DNA from: DATBSK01 sp964532485
Lineage (GTDB): Bacteria > Actinomycetota > Acidimicrobiia > IMCC26256 > PALSA-555
Reading direction: 5' to 3'
DNA length: 64,000 nucleotides
Assembly (NCBI GenBank): GCA_964532485.1
Contig: CAZHKE010000006.1
Span: forward strand, 1-64,000
Below, in pieces: positions 41,166 through 49,415 of the stretch. Made by a program: the position numbers and the translations under genes. Positions within the stretch are counted from its first letter, which is position 1, and every line of letters starts with the position of its first letter. Under the pieces are notes generated by a model. The model searched no databases, had not been told where the DNA came from, and saw nothing but the letters and a program-made list of their open reading frames with translations.

Positions 41166-41648
41166 ATGCTGCTCTGGTACGTCGGCGTCTCGGTGCTCCT
41201 GGTCGCGAACGTGTTCAAGAGCTCGGGCATCGACTACCGCCTCGTGGCGCTCGGCTCGATGCTGCCACTGCTCGTCGACCTGCCGGTCGGCCACACCGCG
41301 TTCGGGCACACGCTGCTGTTCCCGATCACGCTGCTCGTCGTCGTGATGCTCGCGACGATCGGGCGCCCACGTCTCGCGAGACGCCGGCTCCTGTGCCTCC
41401 CGATCGGCGTGTTCTGCGGCCTGATCCTGTCGGGCGCGTTCACGAACGCCGACCTGTTCTGGTGGCCGCTCGGTGGCGCGACCTTCCCCGACGACTCGTT
41501 GCTCCCCGTCTGGTGGGTCGTGCTGCTGGAGGAGGTCGCGGGGCTCGTGGCGTGTTGGTGGGTCGTCGGACAGTTCGACCTGTACCTGCCCGAGCCGCGG
41601 CGCGAGCTCGTGCGCACCGGTCGTCTGCGCGAGGCGAGCGCGTCGTGA
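41166..41648 (+). CDS. Multi-pass membrane protein, YdjM/metal-dependent-hydrolase-like
   Basis: 160 residues with about four membrane helices. ALGSMLPLLVDLPVGHTAFG and HTLLFPITLLV recall the His/Asp-containing loop of the YdjM (LexA-regulated membrane metal hydrolase) family, with L-G-S-x-x-P and G-H-T-x-x-x-H-T-L-L. The assignment is moderate. It sits between RNase HI (9 bp gap) and a phosphatase gene that overlaps its stop, splitting a pair that is fused in mycobacteria. Confidence 0.65.
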   Translation: MLLWYVGVSVLLVANVFKSSGIDYRLVALGSMLPLLVDLPVGHTAFGHTLLFPITLLVVVMLATIGRPRLARRRLLCLPIGVFCGLILSGAFTNADLFWWPLGGATFPDDSLLPVWWVVLLEEVAGLVACWWVVGQFDLYLPEPRRELVRTGRLREASAS

Positions 41649-42235
41649 TCGTGCTCGTGCGGCACGGCGCGACCGACCACAACCTGCGCGGGCTCCTCGT
41701 CGGACGGGCCGACCCGCCGCTCTCGAGCGACGGCACGCGGCAGGCCCGCGAGCTCGCGGAGAGGCTCGAGCGGGAGGGTCGGCCCGCGCGCATCGTCGCC
41801 AGCCCGCTGCGGCGCACACGCGAGACGGCCGTGGCGATCGCCGGACCCTGGGGGATGTCGGTCGACGACGAGCCGCGGCTGCTCGAGATGGATTACGGCG
41901 AATGGGATGAGCGCCCGCTCGGCGACATCCCGCGTGAAGCGTGGGAGGCGTGGCACGCAGACCCCGACTTCGCGGCGCCGGGCGGCGAGAGCCTGCGCCA
42001 GGTGCAGCGGCGCGTCGCCGACTGCATGGAGTCGCTCCAGCGCGAGGCGAGCGACGCCGGTCGGATCGTCGCGGTCAGCCACGTGTCGCCGATCAAGGCC
42101 GCGGTGCTCTGGGCGCTCGGTCTCGGCGAGCAGCCGCAGCTCGCGTGGCGACTGCGCCTCGACACCGCGTCCATCAGCCGTGTCGCCCCCGGCCCCGTCG
42201 GCCCGGTCGTCACCGCCTTCAACCAGCGGGCCTGA
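41645..42235 (+). CDS. Histidine phosphatase (phosphoglycerate mutase-like)
   Basis: 196 residues. The RHG motif is VLVRHGATDHNLRG with the catalytic His near residue 7, the second Arg is in ASPLRRTRETA, the acid is in LLEMDYGEWDERPL, and the second His is in VAVSHVSPIKA. It hydrolyses phosphate esters; the fused mycobacterial homologue acts as alpha-ribazole phosphatase (CobC), but no other cobalamin gene is here. The GTG overlaps the previous stop. It ends the four-gene operon and is followed by a two-way hairpin. Confidence 0.92.
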   Translation: MIVLVRHGATDHNLRGLLVGRADPPLSSDGTRQARELAERLEREGRPARIVASPLRRTRETAVAIAGPWGMSVDDEPRLLEMDYGEWDERPLGDIPREAWEAWHADPDFAAPGGESLRQVQRRVADCMESLQREASDAGRIVAVSHVSPIKAAVLWALGLGEQPQLAWRLRLDTASISRVAPGPVGPVVTAFNQRA

Positions 42236-42242
42236 CGGCTTT

Positions 42243-42283
42243 TGGGCACGCTGAAGCTGACTATCTGCCCTTCAACGTGCCCA
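42243..42283. terminator. Bidirectional hairpin terminator
   Basis: TGGGCACGCTGAAG (42243-42256) pairs with CTTCAACGTGCCCA (42270-42283) with one G-T wobble and a 13-nt loop, flanked by TTT on the left and AAA after one G on the right. It lies between the convergent phosphatase and bioB genes. Confidence 0.7.
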
Positions 42284-42308
42284 GAAACCGGTGGATGGCG
42301 GGAGCGGG

Positions 42309-43394
42309 CTACTCCGCGGTGACGGGGATGGCGGTGCTCACCGACGTCGGCGCGCGGGCGGGGCGCGCATGGGCGCCCTGGCCGTCGACGACGAAGCGAC
42401 CCTCGCCCGGACCGTCGGCGACCGGCATGCCGAGCGCGTCGAGCAGCGCGTGGTCTTCCGCGGCGGGACGTCCTCCGGTCGTGAGGTAGTTGCCGACGAT
42501 GAGGGCGTTGGCGCCGGCGAGCAGGCCCATCGCCTGGAGCTCGCCGAGGACGAGCTCACGCCCGCCGGCGAGCCGCAGCCAGGCGCTCGGCAGCACGAGC
42601 CGGAACAGCGCGATCGCCTGGAGCGCCTCGCGGGGCGTGATCATCCGTTGCTCACCGAGCGGCGTGCCCGACGGCATCAGGAAGTTGATCGGCACCTCGC
42701 AGGGCGAGAGCTCGGCGAGCTCGAACGCGAAGTCGACCCGCTGCTCGAGGGTCTCACCCATGCCGAGGATGCCGCCCGAGCACAGCTCCATCCCCGCGTC
42801 GGTGGCGAGGCGCGCCGTCGCGACCCGGTCGTCGTAGGTGTGGGTCGTGCAGATCGTCGGGAAGACCGCGCGCGGCGCCTCGAGGTTGTGGTTGTAACGG
42901 CGGACGTCGGCGGCGGCGAGACGCCGGGCCTGCTCTTCGGTGAGCAGCCCGAGCGAGCACGCCACCTCGAGGCCGGCCTCCTCGTGGACGGCGTGGACCG
43001 CGTCGATCACCTTGTTCAGGAGCCGCTCCTCGGGCCCGCGCACCGCGACCACGATGCAGAACTGGGTGGCGCCCGCGTCGCGGGTCGCGCGCGCTGCGGC
43101 GACGACCTCGTCGAGGTCGAGGAACGGATAGACGTCGACGTCAGTGTGGTAGCGCGCTGACTGCGAGCAGAAGGCACAGTCTTCGGGACACGCGCCCGAC
43201 TTGGCGTTGATCAGGCTCTCGAGCTCGACCGCGTCACCGCAGTACTCGAGCCGGACGCGATGCGCGAGTGCGATGACGTCGGGCAGCTCGTCGAGGGGCA
43301 CGGCCGCGACTGCGCCCGCCTCGTCCCGCGTCAGCGAGCAGCGCTCGTCGAGCAGCGCCTCCTCGGCGCGCGCGAGCGCGGTGTGCACGGGCAT
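42309..43394 (-). CDS. bioB: Biotin synthase
   Basis: 361 residues, a radical-SAM enzyme that inserts sulfur into dethiobiotin. The SAM cluster motif GACPEDCAFCSQS holds Cys69, Cys73 and Cys76, and the [2Fe-2S] ligands fit ATQFCIVVAVRGP, the region GLEVACSLGLL and GMELCSGGILGMGET. The family marker YNHNLEAP is present as RRYNHNLEAPRAV. No other biotin genes lie nearby. The ATG at 43394 follows a TACCGT hexamer by 6 nt, so the message is probably leaderless; the C-terminal tail after GNYLTTGGRP is slightly extended. Confidence 0.95.
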   Translation of the reverse strand: MPVHTALARAEEALLDERCSLTRDEAGAVAAVPLDELPDVIALAHRVRLEYCGDAVELESLINAKSGACPEDCAFCSQSARYHTDVDVYPFLDLDEVVAAARATRDAGATQFCIVVAVRGPEERLLNKVIDAVHAVHEEAGLEVACSLGLLTEEQARRLAAADVRRYNHNLEAPRAVFPTICTTHTYDDRVATARLATDAGMELCSGGILGMGETLEQRVDFAFELAELSPCEVPINFLMPSGTPLGEQRMITPREALQAIALFRLVLPSAWLRLAGGRELVLGELQAMGLLAGANALIVGNYLTTGGRPAAEDHALLDALGMPVADGPGEGRFVVDGQGAHARPARAPTSVSTAIPVTAE

Positions 43395-43400
43395 GCAGGC

Positions 43401-43406
43401 ACGGTA
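43401..43406 (-). promoter_or_regulatory. -10 element of a predicted leaderless bioB transcript
   Basis: On the minus strand TACCGT is followed by 6 nt (GCCTGC) and the bioB ATG at 43394. Confidence 0.5.
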
Positions 43407-43430
43407 GCGCGACACTTCGCCCGCCGGCCC

Positions 43431-43436
43431 TAGCGT
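43431..43436 (+). promoter_or_regulatory. -10 element of a predicted leaderless transcript (amine oxidase)
   Basis: TAGCGT followed by 7 nt (GTGAGCC) and the GTG at 43444; only 24 bp from the divergent bioB -10. Confidence 0.5.
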
Positions 43437-43443
43437 GTGAGCC

Positions 43444-44799
43444 GTGGCACAGCCGGTCGAGACCAACGTCTGCGTCGTCGGCGCCGGCCTCGCCGGCCTG
43501 ACCGCGGCCCGACAGCTCATCGACGCCGGACGCGACGTGGTGGTGCTGGAAGCCCGGGATCGTGTCGGCGGTCGGGTGCTCACCGAGGAGCTCGCCGACG
43601 GCACCGTGGTCGACCACGGGGGTCAGTGGCTCGGTCCGGGCCAGCACCGGATCGCGCGCCTGGCCGAAGAGCTCGGCAACGACACGTTCGCCACCCACGA
43701 CGACGGCGAGAGCCTGCTGCGCTTCGGCGGCAAGACCGGCCGGTACCGGGGTGCGATCCCGCGCCTGAGCCCGGCCGTGCTGCTCGACATGGGGCAGGCG
43801 CAGGCCCGGTTCGACCACATGGCCGTGCGCGTCCCCCTCGACGCGCCGTGGCGAGCCGATCGGGCCGACGACTGGGACGGTCAGACGTTCGAGAGCTGGA
43901 TCCGGCACAACACGGTGACGCGGGGGGCACGTGAGCTCTTCACGTTGTTCAGCGAGGCGGTGTTCGCGGCGGAGCCGGCCGATCTCTCGCTGCTGCACGC
44001 GCTCTTCTACACGCACTCGGGCAACGGCGTGGACGTCCTTGCCGGGACCCGTGGTGGTGCCCAGCAGGATCGGTTCATCGGGGGCTCGCAGGCGAACGCC
44101 ACCGGTCTCGCCGCGATGCTCGGCGACCGGGTGCGCCTCTCGGAGCCCGTCCGGCGGATCGACCAGTCGGGCGACGCGGTCGCGCTCCTCACCGACGACC
44201 TGCTCGTGACCGCTCGGCACGCGATCGTCGCCGTACCGCCACCGCTGGCGGCGCGCATCCGCTACGAGCCGGCGCTGCCTGCGCGGCGCGATCAGCTGCT
44301 CCAGCGGCTGCCGATGGGTGCCGTCATCAAGTGCCACGCGCTGTACGACCGACCGTTCTGGCGCGACGACGGCCTCTCGGGCCAGGCCACGACCGACGCC
44401 GGGCCCGTGAAGGTCGTGTTCGACAGCTCGCCACCGTCGGGTACACCGGGGGTGCTGCTCGCGTTCGTCGAGGGTGCCCACGCGCGCACGCTGAGCGGCG
44501 CCGAGCCGCCGCGGCGGCGGGCGGCCGTGCTCGAGGGTCTCGCGACGCTGTTCGGCCCGGCCGCCCGTCAGCCGGTCGAGTACCTCGAGCGCGACTGGTC
44601 CGTCGAGGAGTGGACTCGCGGGTGCTACGCCGCGCTGTTCACGCCCGGGGCGTGGACGCAGCACGGCCCCGCACTGCGTGAGCCGGTTGGTCGTCTGCAC
44701 TGGGCCGGGACCGAGACCGCGACGGTGTGGTGCGGCTACATGGACGGGGCGATCCAGTCCGGGGAGCGCGCCGCGCACGAGATCCTGAGCGCGACATGA
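43444..44799 (+). CDS. Flavin monoamine oxidase family protein
   Basis: 451 residues. The FAD Rossmann motif is VCVVGAGLAGLTAARQL with VVVLEARDRVGGRVLTEEL (19 residues), and the second FAD/substrate segment is GRLHWAGTETATVWCGYMDG followed by AIQSGERAA. This is the layout of monoamine and polyamine oxidases. The aromatic cage and covalent Cys of eukaryotic MAO are not established. It would oxidise an amine in the cytoplasm, releasing aldehyde, ammonia and peroxide. Its stop overlaps the ATG of a GNAT acetyltransferase (ATGA), suggesting that amine acetylation and oxidation are linked. Confidence 0.92.
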   Translation: MAQPVETNVCVVGAGLAGLTAARQLIDAGRDVVVLEARDRVGGRVLTEELADGTVVDHGGQWLGPGQHRIARLAEELGNDTFATHDDGESLLRFGGKTGRYRGAIPRLSPAVLLDMGQAQARFDHMAVRVPLDAPWRADRADDWDGQTFESWIRHNTVTRGARELFTLFSEAVFAAEPADLSLLHALFYTHSGNGVDVLAGTRGGAQQDRFIGGSQANATGLAAMLGDRVRLSEPVRRIDQSGDAVALLTDDLLVTARHAIVAVPPPLAARIRYEPALPARRDQLLQRLPMGAVIKCHALYDRPFWRDDGLSGQATTDAGPVKVVFDSSPPSGTPGVLLAFVEGAHARTLSGAEPPRRRAAVLEGLATLFGPAARQPVEYLERDWSVEEWTRGCYAALFTPGAWTQHGPALREPVGRLHWAGTETATVWCGYMDGAIQSGERAAHEILSAT

Positions 44800-45251
44800 C
44801 ACGGGTCGAGCACCTGGGCGCCGCCGAGCTCGACGACGTGCTGCCGCTGATCGCCGCGTACCAGCGGTTCTACGAGGTCGAGCCCGACGAGGCGCACAAC
44901 GCGACGTTCTTCGGCCGCTTCGTCGACTCCGACGCCGACGGCATGCTCCTCGGCGCGCGCGCCGAGGCGGGTGGGCCGCTCGTGGGGTACGCGTGCCTGC
45001 ACTGGCGGCTCGACTCCGTCACCGCGCACGAGGTCGTGTGCCTGCACGATCTGTTCGTGGTGCCCGACGCGAGGGGCACGGGTGTGGGTCGCGCGCTGCT
45101 GGAGGCGGCCGCCGACGTCGCCGGTGCGCGCGGGGCCGCCGCGCTCGTCTGGAGCACCGCGCCCGACAACGCGACGGCCCAGCGCCTGTACGACCGCACC
45201 GGCGCCACGAGATCGTCGTGGTACGAGTACACGTGGTCGCTCTCGCCCTGA
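44796..45251 (+). CDS. GNAT-family N-acetyltransferase
   Basis: 151 residues. The acetyl-CoA site is LFVVPDARGTGVGRALLEAA (20 residues; R/Q-x-x-G-x-G/A type) and the C-terminal motif is TAPDNATAQRLYDRTGATR. It transfers an acetyl group from acetyl-CoA to an amine. The ATG overlaps the amine oxidase stop, so an amine substrate, perhaps a polyamine, is plausible. It converges with glnB across a strong hairpin. Confidence 0.92.
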   Translation: MTRVEHLGAAELDDVLPLIAAYQRFYEVEPDEAHNATFFGRFVDSDADGMLLGARAEAGGPLVGYACLHWRLDSVTAHEVVCLHDLFVVPDARGTGVGRALLEAAADVAGARGAAALVWSTAPDNATAQRLYDRTGATRSSWYEYTWSLSP

Positions 45252-45287
45252 TCGAGGCGGCGCCGACGCGTCGTTCGGCGATGCGCG

Positions 45288-45322
45288 ACGGGGTGCCCGG
45301 CCTTGGCGACCGGGCACCCCGT
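45288..45322. terminator. Bidirectional hairpin terminator
   Basis: ACGGGGTGCCCGG (45288-45300) and CCGGGCACCCCGT (45310-45322) are exactly complementary with a 9-nt loop. The stem lies between the convergent GNAT and glnB genes. T-runs are short (TT), as usual for high-GC hosts. Confidence 0.75.
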
Positions 45323-45347
45323 TTGGAAGGCTCGAGCCCAACAGGGC

Positions 45348-45686
45348 TCACATCGCGTCGGCGCCCTCCTCTCCTGTCCGGATGCGGACGAGCCGACTCA
45401 GGGGCGCGACCCAGATCTTGCCGTCTCCGATCTTCCCGGTCCGCGCTGCGCCGACGATGGCGTCGACGGTGCCGTCGACCATTCCGTCGTCGACGACGAC
45501 TTCGACCTTGACCTTGGGAACGAAGTCGACCTGGTACTCGGCGCCCCGGTAGGTCTCCGTGTGCCCGCGCTGGCGGCCGAAGCCCTGCACGTCGCTCACG
45601 GTCAGCCCGGCCGTCCCGATCCCTTCGAGGGCCTCCTTCACGGATTCGAGCTGGAACGGCTTGATGACAGCGGTGATGAGTTGCAT
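45348..45686 (-). CDS. glnB/glnK: Nitrogen regulatory protein PII
   Basis: 112 residues, exactly PII length. The T-loop contains RGHTETYRGAEYQVDFVPK with Tyr51, the modification site, and the C-terminal signature is GKIGDGKIWVAPLSRLVRIR (20 residues). PII binds ATP, ADP and 2-oxoglutarate and plugs AmtB when nitrogen is plentiful. The N-terminus MQLITAVIKPFQLESVKEAL is typical. It follows amt by 12 bp in the same operon, so it is most likely the GlnK type. No glnD gene is seen here. Confidence 0.97.
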   Translation of the reverse strand: MQLITAVIKPFQLESVKEALEGIGTAGLTVSDVQGFGRQRGHTETYRGAEYQVDFVPKVKVEVVVDDGMVDGTVDAIVGAARTGKIGDGKIWVAPLSRLVRIRTGEEGADAM

Positions 45687-45698
45687 CGCTCGTTCCTC

Positions 45699-47051
45699 CT
45701 ACGCGCCAGGGGCGCTCGATGCGCCCACGAGGGATCCGGCTCCGGCGAGCACGTCGGGGTTGTATCCCGGTGCACCGTGCTCGGTGATGTCGAGACCCTC
45801 GATCTCCTCGTCGGGCGGGACCCGGAGACCGATGGTTCGCTTGAGCACCTGGAAGAGCACGCCGGTGGTGACGACCACGAAGCCGAACACCGCGGCGACA
45901 CCGATCGCCTGGCTCAGCAGCTGATCGGCACCGTCGCCGTAGAACAGGCCGCCTTCGGTGGCGAACAGTCCCACCGCGAGGGTGCCCCACGCACCGCACA
46001 CGCCGTGGACCGAGATCGCGCCGACGGGATCATCGACCCTGGCACGGTCCAGCCCGAACACCGAGAAGACGACGATCACACCGGCGATCGCGCCGATGGC
46101 CCCCGCGCCCCAGTTGTCGACGCTCGCGCAGCCGGCCGTGATCCCGACCAGGCCGGCGAGGACGCCGTTGCCCGTCATCGCGACGTCGGGCTTGCCGGTC
46201 GTGAGCCACACCGTGATCATCGCGGCGACGGCACCGGCCGCACCCGCGATGAGCGTGGTGACCGCGATCGAGCCGACGGCGAGATCGGCGGCGAGCTGCG
46301 AGCCCGGATTGAAGCCGAACCACCCGACGAAGAGGATGAACACGCCGACGATCGCGAACGGCAGTGAGTGGCCGGGGATCGCACGCGGCTTCCCGTCCTT
46401 GCCGTACTTTCCGATCCGCGCGCCGACCGTGATGGCACCCATGAGGGCGGCCCACCCGCCGACGCTGTGCACGATCGTCGAACCCGCGAAGTCGATCATC
46501 GGGGTGTCGAGCTGCGCGAGCCAGCCTCCTCCCCAGAGCCAGTGCACGACGATCGGATACACGAGCGCGGTGATGAAGAAGCTGTAGACGAGGTAGGCCT
46601 TGAACCTCGTCCGCTCCGCCATTGCTCCCGAGACGATCGTGGCCGCGGTCGCGGCGAACGCGACCTGGAAGATGAAGTACGTCGGCAGGGTGAGCGCACC
46701 GAAGTCGTACGCGCCCGAATCGAGCAGCCAGCCCTTGTGGCCGAGGAAGTCGTTCCCCGTGCCGAATGCGAGCGTGAAGCCCAGCAGAGCGAAGCCCAGG
46801 ACTCCCACCGAGAAGTCCATGAGGTTCTTCATCATGATGTTGCCGACGTTCTTGCCGCGGGTCAGACCTGCCTCCACGAGTGCGAAGCCGGCCTGCATGA
46901 AGATGACCAGCACCGCCGCGACGAGCACCCAGATGTTGTCGAGGATCACCTGCACGCCGGCGGCACCGTCCCCCTGGGCGAATGCAGGTGTTGCGATCCC
47001 GACAAGTACGACGCACGACAGCAGTGGCGCGATCAAGAGCTTGCGTCTCAC
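45699..47051 (-). CDS. amt: Ammonium transporter
   Basis: 450 residues. A signal-like hydrophobic N-terminus (about 5-24, ending AFAQ) is followed by eleven membrane helices. Family features include VLVIFMQAGFALVEAGLTRG, KNVGNIMMKNLMDFSVG, DFAGSTIVHSVGGWAALMGA (pore His), and VHGVCGAWGTLAVGLFA (second pore His). It moves ammonium across the membrane. The GTG start has an AAGGAG ribosome site 6 nt upstream. It is co-transcribed with PII. The upstream region contains a GlnR-like operator just before the assembly gap. Confidence 0.97.
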   Translation of the reverse strand: MRRKLLIAPLLSCVVLVGIATPAFAQGDGAAGVQVILDNIWVLVAAVLVIFMQAGFALVEAGLTRGKNVGNIMMKNLMDFSVGVLGFALLGFTLAFGTGNDFLGHKGWLLDSGAYDFGALTLPTYFIFQVAFAATAATIVSGAMAERTRFKAYLVYSFFITALVYPIVVHWLWGGGWLAQLDTPMIDFAGSTIVHSVGGWAALMGAITVGARIGKYGKDGKPRAIPGHSLPFAIVGVFILFVGWFGFNPGSQLAADLAVGSIAVTTLIAGAAGAVAAMITVWLTTGKPDVAMTGNGVLAGLVGITAGCASVDNWGAGAIGAIAGVIVVFSVFGLDRARVDDPVGAISVHGVCGAWGTLAVGLFATEGGLFYGDGADQLLSQAIGVAAVFGFVVVTTGVLFQVLKRTIGLRVPPDEEIEGLDITEHGAPGYNPDVLAGAGSLVGASSAPGA

Positions 47052-47149
47052 GTGGCTCTCCTTGTGTGTCGGACGGGAACACCGCCGACCCAACGTCCAC
47101 GGGCCTCGAAGCGGTTCGGGGCAACGTATGAGTCAGGTGTGGCGCCGAC

Positions 47150-47176
47150 GTGTCCGGTCTGTTTCGCGCGTGTGAA
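47150..47176 (-). promoter_or_regulatory. GlnR-like box upstream of amt-glnB
   Basis: Read on the minus strand: TTCAC-n6-GAAAC-n6-GACAC, followed after six more bases by GCCAC. This matches the actinobacterial GlnR pattern gTnAC-n6-GaAAC-n6-gTnAC, with perfect GAAAC and spacing and one mismatch in each gTnAC. A TACGTT hexamer at about 47123-47128 could be the -10 element, which places the box at an activator position. The far end is 3 bp from the run of Ns. Confidence 0.5.
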
Positions 47177-47179
47177 CGC

Positions 47180-47279
47180 NNNNNNNNNNNNNNNNNNNNN
47201 NNNNNNNNNNNNNNNNNNNNNNNNNNNNNNNNNNNNNNNNNNNNNNNNNNNNNNNNNNNNNNNNNNNNNNNNNNNNNNN
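47180..47279. other. Assembly gap (100 Ns)
   Basis: Exactly 100 N, the conventional scaffold spacer of unknown length. It lies between the amt promoter and the RNase P RNA gene and hides any promoter of the latter. Gene order across it depends on scaffolding. Confidence 0.99.
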
Positions 47280-47281
47280 TG

Positions 47282-47680
<399 letters not shown>

Positions 47681-47755
47681 AACCCCTTGTGCGACACCAG
47701 GTTCGGGCTGCTCTTGTCCTCAGCTGGTCCTCAGCGCGTCGTCGCGCAACGCGCG

Positions 47756-49384
47756 TCAGGTGCCGTCGCGCCGGAGCAGCAGAACGCCCGACGGCGTGCC
47801 GCCGCCCGTGGCCACGACCGCGGTGCGGGCCCCCGCGACCTGGCGCTCGTCGGCCTCGTGGCGGAGCTGCGCGACCGCCTCGTAGAGGAAGCCGAAGCCG
47901 TGGGTGCGGCCCTCCGACAGCTGGCCACCATGAGGGTTGAGGGGCAGCTCACCGTCGTGCGCGATGCGGCGGCCGGCGTCGAGCCAGTCCATGGCCTCGC
48001 CCGGCTCGCAGAAGCCGAGACCCTCGAGCCACGAGATGGCGTTGAACGTGAAGCCGTCGTAGAGCAGTGCCACGTCGACATCGCTGGGTCGAAGATCGGT
48101 CCGCGACCACAGGTGCGCGGCCTGGCCGAGCACCTGTGGCTCGTGGGTCAACACGTCCTGATCCCACGACACGCGCTCGAGGATCTGCGTACCGACGGCC
48201 TCGACCCGCACCGCCGGATGGGGGAGGTCACCCGCAACCGATGCGTCCGAGACGACCAGCGCGACCGAACCATCGCAGGGCACGTCGCAGTCGTAGAGGC
48301 CGAACGGGCTCGAGATCGGACGGGCCGACAGGTAGTCGTCCATGGTCATCGGGTCGCGGTAGATCGCCACCGGGTTGCGAGCCGCGTTCGCGCGGTCGGT
48401 CAGAGCGATCCATCCGAGCAGCTCGCGCGTCGCGCCGTAGCGGTGGAGATACTGGTTGGCGTTCACACCGATCCAGTTCGCCGCCGACATCGCCCCGAAC
48501 GGCATGCTCCACGCCATGAAGCCGTCGATGCGGTCACCGCCCCGTTGGCCGAGGCCCAGGGCGGCGTACGTCGACTGCCACACAGTGCGGAAGCACAGCA
48601 CGTGTCGGCACAGCCCCGCGCTGACCGCCAACATCGCCTGGATGATCGCGCCCGCCGGGCCGGGAAGCTCGAAGCCACCGTTCGTCCATGTGGGGTGGAT
48701 TCGCAGCACTTCTTCCAGGGCAGTGATCCCGCCCTCGTCGAACCCCATTCCCGACGCGCCGGGATACGTCGAGAGGCCGTCGATGTCGCCGCGCTCCAGG
48801 CCGGCGTCGCTGATCGCTTCCAGGCACGCGTCGACGGTGAGCGACAACGGCGGGCGCATCAGGCGTCGGCCCAACGCGGATCGTCCGATGCCCGACACGA
48901 CGACCTTGTGTTCGAAGCGCTCGGGGCTCGGAGCCGCTCGGGGCTGGGGGCGCGCGCGCTCGACAACCGGATTCGGACCGTCGAGCTCCCCGGTGGGGCT
49001 GAACAACGGCAGCCATACATCATCGTGTTGCTCGAAGCGCACCGTGACCCGCTGGCCGATCCGCACCTCATCCGGCTCGCAGTCGACGATGTTCGTGGTC
49101 AGCCGAACGGTCGGGTCTTCGTCGAGGGCCACGACCGCGACGACGTAGGGAGGCTCGAACGCCGGATGCCACGGCTGGGCGTTGACGGTGAAGCCGGCGA
49201 CGGAGGCGCGTCCAGACACCTCGACATCGCGGCGGTCTCGACTGCCACAGCGCGGACAGATCGGCGCTGGCGGGTGTACGAGCTGGCCGCAGTCATGGCA
49301 CCCGTCGATCCGCAGCACGCCGTCCGAGCCGGACGTCCAGAAACGGTGGTTGCTCAGATCGAGCTGGGGGAGGGGTCGGTTCAT
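47756..49384 (-). CDS. Fused Zn-ribbon/OB-fold (DUF35, ChsH2-like) and thiolase (SCP-x/Ltp2-like) protein
   Basis: 542 residues made of two domains normally encoded separately. Residues about 30-48 form a zinc ribbon (CHDCGQLVHPPAPICPRCGS), followed by an OB fold to about 130 (VTVRFEQHDDVWLPLF). From about 155 it is a thiolase of the lipid-transfer/SCP-x group: VVVSGIGRSALGRRLM, VDGLSTY-like IDGLSTYPGASGMGF, DVALLYDGFTFNAISWLE and ELPLNPHGGQLSEGRTHGFG (20 residues). In steroid side-chain degradation, DUF35 domains pair with Ltp2-type thiolases to make retro-aldolases. The fusion gives both in one chain. Upstream, 31 bp away, is an amidohydrolase gene on the same strand. Confidence 0.9.
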   Translation of the reverse strand: MNRPLPQLDLSNHRFWTSGSDGVLRIDGCHDCGQLVHPPAPICPRCGSRDRRDVEVSGRASVAGFTVNAQPWHPAFEPPYVVAVVALDEDPTVRLTTNIVDCEPDEVRIGQRVTVRFEQHDDVWLPLFSPTGELDGPNPVVERARPQPRAAPSPERFEHKVVVSGIGRSALGRRLMRPPLSLTVDACLEAISDAGLERGDIDGLSTYPGASGMGFDEGGITALEEVLRIHPTWTNGGFELPGPAGAIIQAMLAVSAGLCRHVLCFRTVWQSTYAALGLGQRGGDRIDGFMAWSMPFGAMSAANWIGVNANQYLHRYGATRELLGWIALTDRANAARNPVAIYRDPMTMDDYLSARPISSPFGLYDCDVPCDGSVALVVSDASVAGDLPHPAVRVEAVGTQILERVSWDQDVLTHEPQVLGQAAHLWSRTDLRPSDVDVALLYDGFTFNAISWLEGLGFCEPGEAMDWLDAGRRIAHDGELPLNPHGGQLSEGRTHGFGFLYEAVAQLRHEADERQVAGARTAVVATGGGTPSGVLLLRRDGT

Positions 49385-49415
49385 CGCCGGCCCTCGACGA
49401 CGTCGGGCGCGCCTA

